Shown here one piece after another: positions 60,606-64,000 of a DNA stretch of 64,000 nucleotides. Made by a program: the position numbers and the translations under genes. A model generated the notes under the pieces. It saw only the letters and a list, made by a program, of their open reading frames with translations. It did no database searches and was not told the DNA's origin. The stretch is taken from contig OZ255624.1 of assembly GCA_965276675.1 (NCBI GenBank), forward strand, positions 4,464,001 through 4,528,000, given 5' to 3'. The DNA comes from G965276675 sp965276675. GTDB taxonomy: Bacteria; Acidobacteriota; Terriglobia; Terriglobales; Acidobacteriaceae. Position 1 is the first letter of the stretch. Each line of letters opens with the position of its first letter.

Positions 60606-60729
60606 AGGCTGTACCCGAGTTAGGCGCGCTTACGACGATGGAATATGGTAGCCTTCCTTGCCGGATGTCAGAGCTCCGCAGAAATAAAAACAGACTTGCA
60701 GATCGACAGTGCCTGGGGAGAAAGAAGAG

Positions 60730-62469
60730 ATGAACGGAATGCAGAGTTGGAGCGCGGTTCTGTTGGCACTAATGCTTGGGGGAACGGCAAGCCATAACGC
60801 GTTAGCGCAGAAGACCAAAGCTGAGACGAAGACAGCAGCGGCGAATGCGGCGGATCAGGATCCCTGGTGGAAGCACGCAGTGATCTACGAGATCTATCCC
60901 CGCAGCTTCCAGGATTCTAACGGCGATGGCATCGGCGATCTGAACGGCATCACATCGCGGCTCGACTATCTAAAAACACTGGGAGTCGATGCTATCTGGA
61001 TGACGCCAATCTATCCTTCGCCGCAGGTCGACTTTGGCTATGACATCTCGAATTACGAGGGCATCGATCCACAGTATGGCACCATGGCTGACTTTGACCG
61101 GCTTGCTGCTGAAGCGAAGAAGCGCAACATTCGCGTCATCATGGACTTCGTCGTCAATCACACCTCGGACAAGCACCCCTGGTTCATAGAGTCCGCGAGC
61201 TCGACGACGAACCCGAAGCGCGACTGGTACATATGGGAAGAGGGGAAGGGTCCAGGAGAGCCGCCGAACAATTGGCTCTCTACCTTTGGGCACTCCGCGT
61301 GGCAGTACTCGCCGAAGACGGACCAGTATTATTACCACTACTTCTACCCGCAGCAGCCGGACCTGAACTGGCGCAATCCCGCGGTCGAGAAGGCGATGTT
61401 TGGTGTGGTGCGTTTCTGGCTCGACAAGGGCGTGGCCGGCTTCCGCCTGGATGCCGTTCCGACTCTCTTTGAAGACACCAGCCTGAAGGATGAGAAGGTT
61501 GTTCCCGGCACGAACAAATACGGTGATCCCAACCAGGAGACTGCGCTTCAAGAGAACCTGCCGGAGGCGCACCAGGTGATGCATGACCTCCGCGATGTTA
61601 CGAATGGCTTTCCCGGAAACCGCGTGCTGATCGGCGAAACCTACTTGCCAAACATCCAGGAGCTCAAGAAGTGGTACGGCGGTGACAAACACGATGAGTT
61701 GCAGTTGCCCATGGACATGCAGGTCGGCTTTATCAACAAGCTCGACATCAACGAGTTCCGCCAACGCATCAGCGAAGCCGAGCATGACATTGGCGACAAT
61801 CAGCCGCTGTTCGTCTTCGACAACCACGACAATCCGCGTCTGGATATGCGCTACGGCGACGGCAAGCACGATACGGACATCCAGCGGATGCTGGCGACCA
61901 TGCTCTTCGGCACGCGATCGACCGCGCTGATGTACTACGGCGATGAGCTCGGCATGAAGACGACGGTGCCGACGCGTGTGGAGGACGTGAAAGATCCGAT
62001 CGGCAAGATTGGCTGGCCAAAGGAGAAGGGCCGTGACGGGGAGCGCACGCCGATGCAGTGGGATGGCTCTCCAGAGGCTGGCTTCACCAAGAGCAGCACG
62101 CCATGGCTGCCGGTTCCGGACAGCTACAAGACCATCAACGTTGCAGAGGAAGTGCGCAACGACGACTCGCTGCTGAACTGGTACAAGCAGCTGATTGCGC
62201 TGCGCCGCGACAACCCGGCCCTGCACTCTGGCAAGCTTACGATGCTCAACGACACCGATGAGAATGTGCTCTCGTGGGTGCGGCAGGCGCCGGGACAGCC
62301 CGCTGTCGTAGTCGCCTGCAACTTCACGGCGAGCCCGCAGAAGGTGGACCTGAGCAAAGGCGGCAAGAGCGCCAAGACGCTCATGAAGACGCCTGGATCA
62401 AGCGATCCGGCATCGCTCGACGCGGTGCAGCTAACGCCGTATGGAGTGTATATCGGCCAGGTGCAGTAA
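60730..62469 (+). CDS. Secreted GH13 alpha-glucosidase/oligo-1,6-glucosidase type enzyme
   Basis: A 579-residue exported alpha-amylase-family enzyme. A signal peptide is about 1-27 (LLALMLGGTASHNALA). The barrel has YEIYPRSFQDSNGDGIGDLN, FGYDISNYEGIDPQYGTMAD and MDFVVNHTSDKHPWFIES. The catalytic residues are Asp241 (FRLDAV), Glu303 (LIGETYL) and Asp367 (FDNHDNPR). PMQWDGSPEAGFT is typical of alpha-glucosidase, oligo-1,6-glucosidase and trehalose/sucrose-acting members. Substrate choice among maltose, isomaltose, trehalose or sucrose needs testing. It is divergent from the secreted trehalase, implying shared use of glucose disaccharides. Confidence 0.92.
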   Translation: MNGMQSWSAVLLALMLGGTASHNALAQKTKAETKTAAANAADQDPWWKHAVIYEIYPRSFQDSNGDGIGDLNGITSRLDYLKTLGVDAIWMTPIYPSPQVDFGYDISNYEGIDPQYGTMADFDRLAAEAKKRNIRVIMDFVVNHTSDKHPWFIESASSTTNPKRDWYIWEEGKGPGEPPNNWLSTFGHSAWQYSPKTDQYYYHYFYPQQPDLNWRNPAVEKAMFGVVRFWLDKGVAGFRLDAVPTLFEDTSLKDEKVVPGTNKYGDPNQETALQENLPEAHQVMHDLRDVTNGFPGNRVLIGETYLPNIQELKKWYGGDKHDELQLPMDMQVGFINKLDINEFRQRISEAEHDIGDNQPLFVFDNHDNPRLDMRYGDGKHDTDIQRMLATMLFGTRSTALMYYGDELGMKTTVPTRVEDVKDPIGKIGWPKEKGRDGERTPMQWDGSPEAGFTKSSTPWLPVPDSYKTINVAEEVRNDDSLLNWYKQLIALRRDNPALHSGKLTMLNDTDENVLSWVRQAPGQPAVVVACNFTASPQKVDLSKGGKSAKTLMKTPGSSDPASLDAVQLTPYGVYIGQVQ

Positions 62470-62504
62470 AGCGCAGTCCTAAGATAAAGCGCAGTGGCAG
62501 ATAC

Positions 62505-62537
62505 AAACGGCGTGCCCTAAGTGGCTGCGCCGTTTTT
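62505..62537. terminator. Intrinsic terminator between GH13 gene and glycosyltransferase
   Basis: AAACGGCG (62505-62512) pairs with CGCCGTTT (62528-62535), followed by TT. The A/T-tracts on both sides make it bidirectional. It overlaps the end of the convergent glycosyltransferase gene (stop at 62517-62519), so its stem contains that gene's last codons. Confidence 0.75.
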
Positions 62538-63710
62538 ATTTGCTACCGTGACAGTTTCATATGCAGAATAGACGCTTTCAAAGACCGCATCCCACGAAGC
62601 AGTGAGCGCGTACGCGCGGGCGGCCTGCCGCATAAAGGCGTGGAGCTCCGGGTTGTCGAGAATGCCTGCCGTTGCCGCAGCGAACTCTGCATCTGGCGCA
62701 ATGATGCCGGTCGCGCCGTCTCGGACGATGCCAGCGGGGCCACCATCCGGGGTGACAATCGCCGGGACGCCAGATGCCAGCGCCTCCAATACCACGTTGC
62801 CAAAGGTGTCTGTGTGTGATGGAAAGACGAACAGGTCCATGTTCGCGTAGGCGCGCGCCAGTGCCGCGCCTCGCAAGACGCCGGGGAACTCTGCATTGGG
62901 AAGCTGCGCCCTGAGCCATACCTCTTCGCCACCATGACCGACGATGAGAAAGCGGAAGCGGGTAAAGCCTTTGGCAAGTAGCTGCCGCCGCAGCTGAACC
63001 AGGAGCGCCACATTCTTCTCCACCGAGAGGCGGCCCACAAAGCCCAGAACCCACTCGGTGTCGGCCGGGTCGCGATCGCGATACTCCGGCGAAAACGCGT
63101 GCGTGTCCACCCCCCGCGACATCAGAAAGCACGTCCGTGCCGTCACCCGCTCGAGTGCCCGGCACAGCTCCTCGTTGGGAGCGAACAGAATACGCGCAAG
63201 CCGGTAAAAGCGCCCGCTGAGCCAGAGGGTTGTGTCTTCTATGCGCTTCTCTGCCCTGCCGGCATGGGTGGCCAGGTGGCGGGTAAAGCGTCCCGCACGA
63301 CGCGCAGCGTATTGATGCACATTGGTATGCCACGATGCGACCAGCGGCACCTTCAAGCGCGAGGCCATCCAGGCGCCCACCATACCGAGTTCGCTAGGGC
63401 CGGTGATGTGCACGATCTCCGGTCGGAAGCTGCGCAGGGCACGCATCATGCGGGGTAGGTAGCGCCAGTAGGCCAGATCGAAGCGCAGGTCTTTCTCGAT
63501 AGGAAATGAGTAGGCGCCGCGCGGCAGCTCGAGCGTCGAGACGTTGCCGTCCTGCGTGAACTCCAGCTCACGCGAGCCTGCGCGCACGCACAGGAATGGC
63601 AGATTCCGCCTGCGCGCAAAGGCCTCGAAGTGACGGCTGGTATGCGCGACGCCATTGACTTCATGGAAGGTGTCAGGAAAATACGCGACGCGCGGCGGAT
63701 TTGGGCGCAT
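62517..63710 (-). CDS. Glycosyltransferase family 4
   Basis: A 397-residue GT-B glycosyltransferase. The N-terminal half has RVAYFPDTFHEVNGVAHTSR and VASWHTNVHQYAARRAGRFT, the MgtA/PimB-like start. The C-terminal half has VLGFVGRLSVEKNVALLVQL and the donor-binding segment FPSHTDTFGNVVLEALASGV then VTPDGGPAGIVRDGATG, with the E-x7-E motif. It transfers a sugar from an activated nucleotide sugar to a lipid or glycan acceptor. I start at the ATG at 63710; the frame continues to a TTG at 63773 that overlaps the neighbouring gene. The next gene upstream on the same strand ends 34 bp away, so both form a unit. Confidence 0.85.
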   Translation of the reverse strand: MRPNPPRVAYFPDTFHEVNGVAHTSRHFEAFARRRNLPFLCVRAGSRELEFTQDGNVSTLELPRGAYSFPIEKDLRFDLAYWRYLPRMMRALRSFRPEIVHITGPSELGMVGAWMASRLKVPLVASWHTNVHQYAARRAGRFTRHLATHAGRAEKRIEDTTLWLSGRFYRLARILFAPNEELCRALERVTARTCFLMSRGVDTHAFSPEYRDRDPADTEWVLGFVGRLSVEKNVALLVQLRRQLLAKGFTRFRFLIVGHGGEEVWLRAQLPNAEFPGVLRGAALARAYANMDLFVFPSHTDTFGNVVLEALASGVPAIVTPDGGPAGIVRDGATGIIAPDAEFAAATAGILDNPELHAFMRQAARAYALTASWDAVFESVYSAYETVTVANKNGAAT

Positions 63711-63744
63711 AGCGAGAGTGTATGCGTCCAGATTCAAAAATGAG

Positions 63745-64000
63745 TTAGAAAGCTTCCTGGTCGCCGAGTGCAAATTGCAGCTGTCGCGATTCGTTCCATG
63801 CCAGGCGCAGACTGCCGCTGACCGGCGCCTGCCCCATCAGCCGGACGATGGCAACCCCGACCCGCAGGGCGAGCGGTGCGCGATCGGTTTTCCAAAGGGA
63901 GCGCATGGGTTGAGGCACCCCATTTGCGTCCGGATGATAGGTGCGCTCATCCCAGCGGCGCGAGCCCTCAGGAAAATCTGGGTAGTCGCGGATGGCGTCC
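63745..64000 (-). CDS. Partial gene, unidentified, C-terminal end
   Basis: On the minus strand an open frame enters from the right end of the window and stops at 63745. The visible 85 residues include YPDFPEGSRRWDERTYHPDA, MRSLWKTDRAPLALRVGVAI and GSLRLAWNESRQLQFALGD. I recognise no family. Codon use is like the neighbours, and it runs toward the glycosyltransferase with a 34-bp gap, so the two are probably cotranscribed. Its N-terminal part is outside the window. Confidence 0.5.
   Translation of the reverse strand, partial: DAIRDYPDFPEGSRRWDERTYHPDANGVPQPMRSLWKTDRAPLALRVGVAIVRLMGQAPVSGSLRLAWNESRQLQFALGDQEAF

Noticed and set aside
60970..62226. 418-codon open frame on the minus strand inside the GH13 gene
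   Set aside because: Shadow of the GH13 coding frame, no ribosome-binding site, and no family similarity that I can see.

Overview
The window is GC-rich chromosomal DNA from a Gram-negative soil-type bacterium. Lipid A genes (lpxA, lpxI), BamA, Skp, TolC and a TonB receptor show an outer membrane. Several features together suggest Acidobacteriota, class Terriglobia (Terriglobus/Edaphobacter/Granulicella-like): secreted glycoside hydrolases, conserved acidobacterial hypothetical families, and dispersed repeats ending in a 'ctcaggatgaca' type motif. This placement is inferred from gene content, not from a marker gene. Gene density is high and most genes are housekeeping or metabolic. There is no prophage, no CRISPR array and only one decayed insertion sequence.

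Region by region. 1-6 kb: the end of a TonB receptor, a methyltransferase, a FecR-like secreted protein, a histidine phosphatase, a three-PAS sensor kinase and a LOG-family hydrolase. 6-8.2 kb: tRNA-Pro(CGG), a cation exchanger and a homocysteine methyltransferase. 8.2-12.6 kb: purL-purF, with a dispersed repeat at the junction, then a DUF6496 protein. 12.6-16.9 kb: an aminotransferase-serA-fmdB run (serine synthesis), GatB/YqeY and DUF4288. 16.9-21.4 kb: divergent secreted alpha-galactosidase (GH36) and beta-galactosidase (GH42) around a strong promoter with a LacI-type operator. 21.5-25.1 kb: an RNase HI-like protein, then ECF sigma, anti-sigma and PDZ genes.

25.1-32.4 kb: a radical SAM enzyme, a structured RNA ahead of a small ORF, tyrS, a PLP enzyme coupled to a DUF2256/DUF3253 protein, MmcQ/YjbR, an SDR and a LolA-like secreted protein. 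32.4-34.7 kb: a lipid A operon, fabZ-lpxA-lpxI, behind a leader with a 14-bp perfect inverted repeat. 35-45 kb: a periplasmic peroxiredoxin, a charge-segregated histone-like protein, a LysM lytic transglycosylase, lepA, Skp and BamA. 45-54 kb: a CPXCG protein, hicA (frameshifted) and hicB, a molybdopterin oxidoreductase, TolC, an IS1182-type remnant with a truncated transporter, a CADD-family pABA synthase and an MFS exporter. 54-64 kb: an ABC-F ATPase, DUF2252, a secreted trehalase coupled to a PfkB kinase, a divergent secreted GH13 alpha-glucosidase, a GT4 glycosyltransferase and a partial gene.

Themes: outer-membrane and envelope building (lipid A, Bam/Skp, lytic transglycosylase, envelope-stress-like sigma module) and extracellular sugar use (GH36/GH42; GH37/PfkB/GH13). 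The most interesting unexplained signals are non-coding: the fabZ leader RNA, the hairpin RNA at 26.4 kb, the GH36/GH42 operator, and a MITE-like dispersed repeat family with three copies here. The most unusual protein is the acidic/basic two-block histone-like protein at 35.8-36.6 kb.
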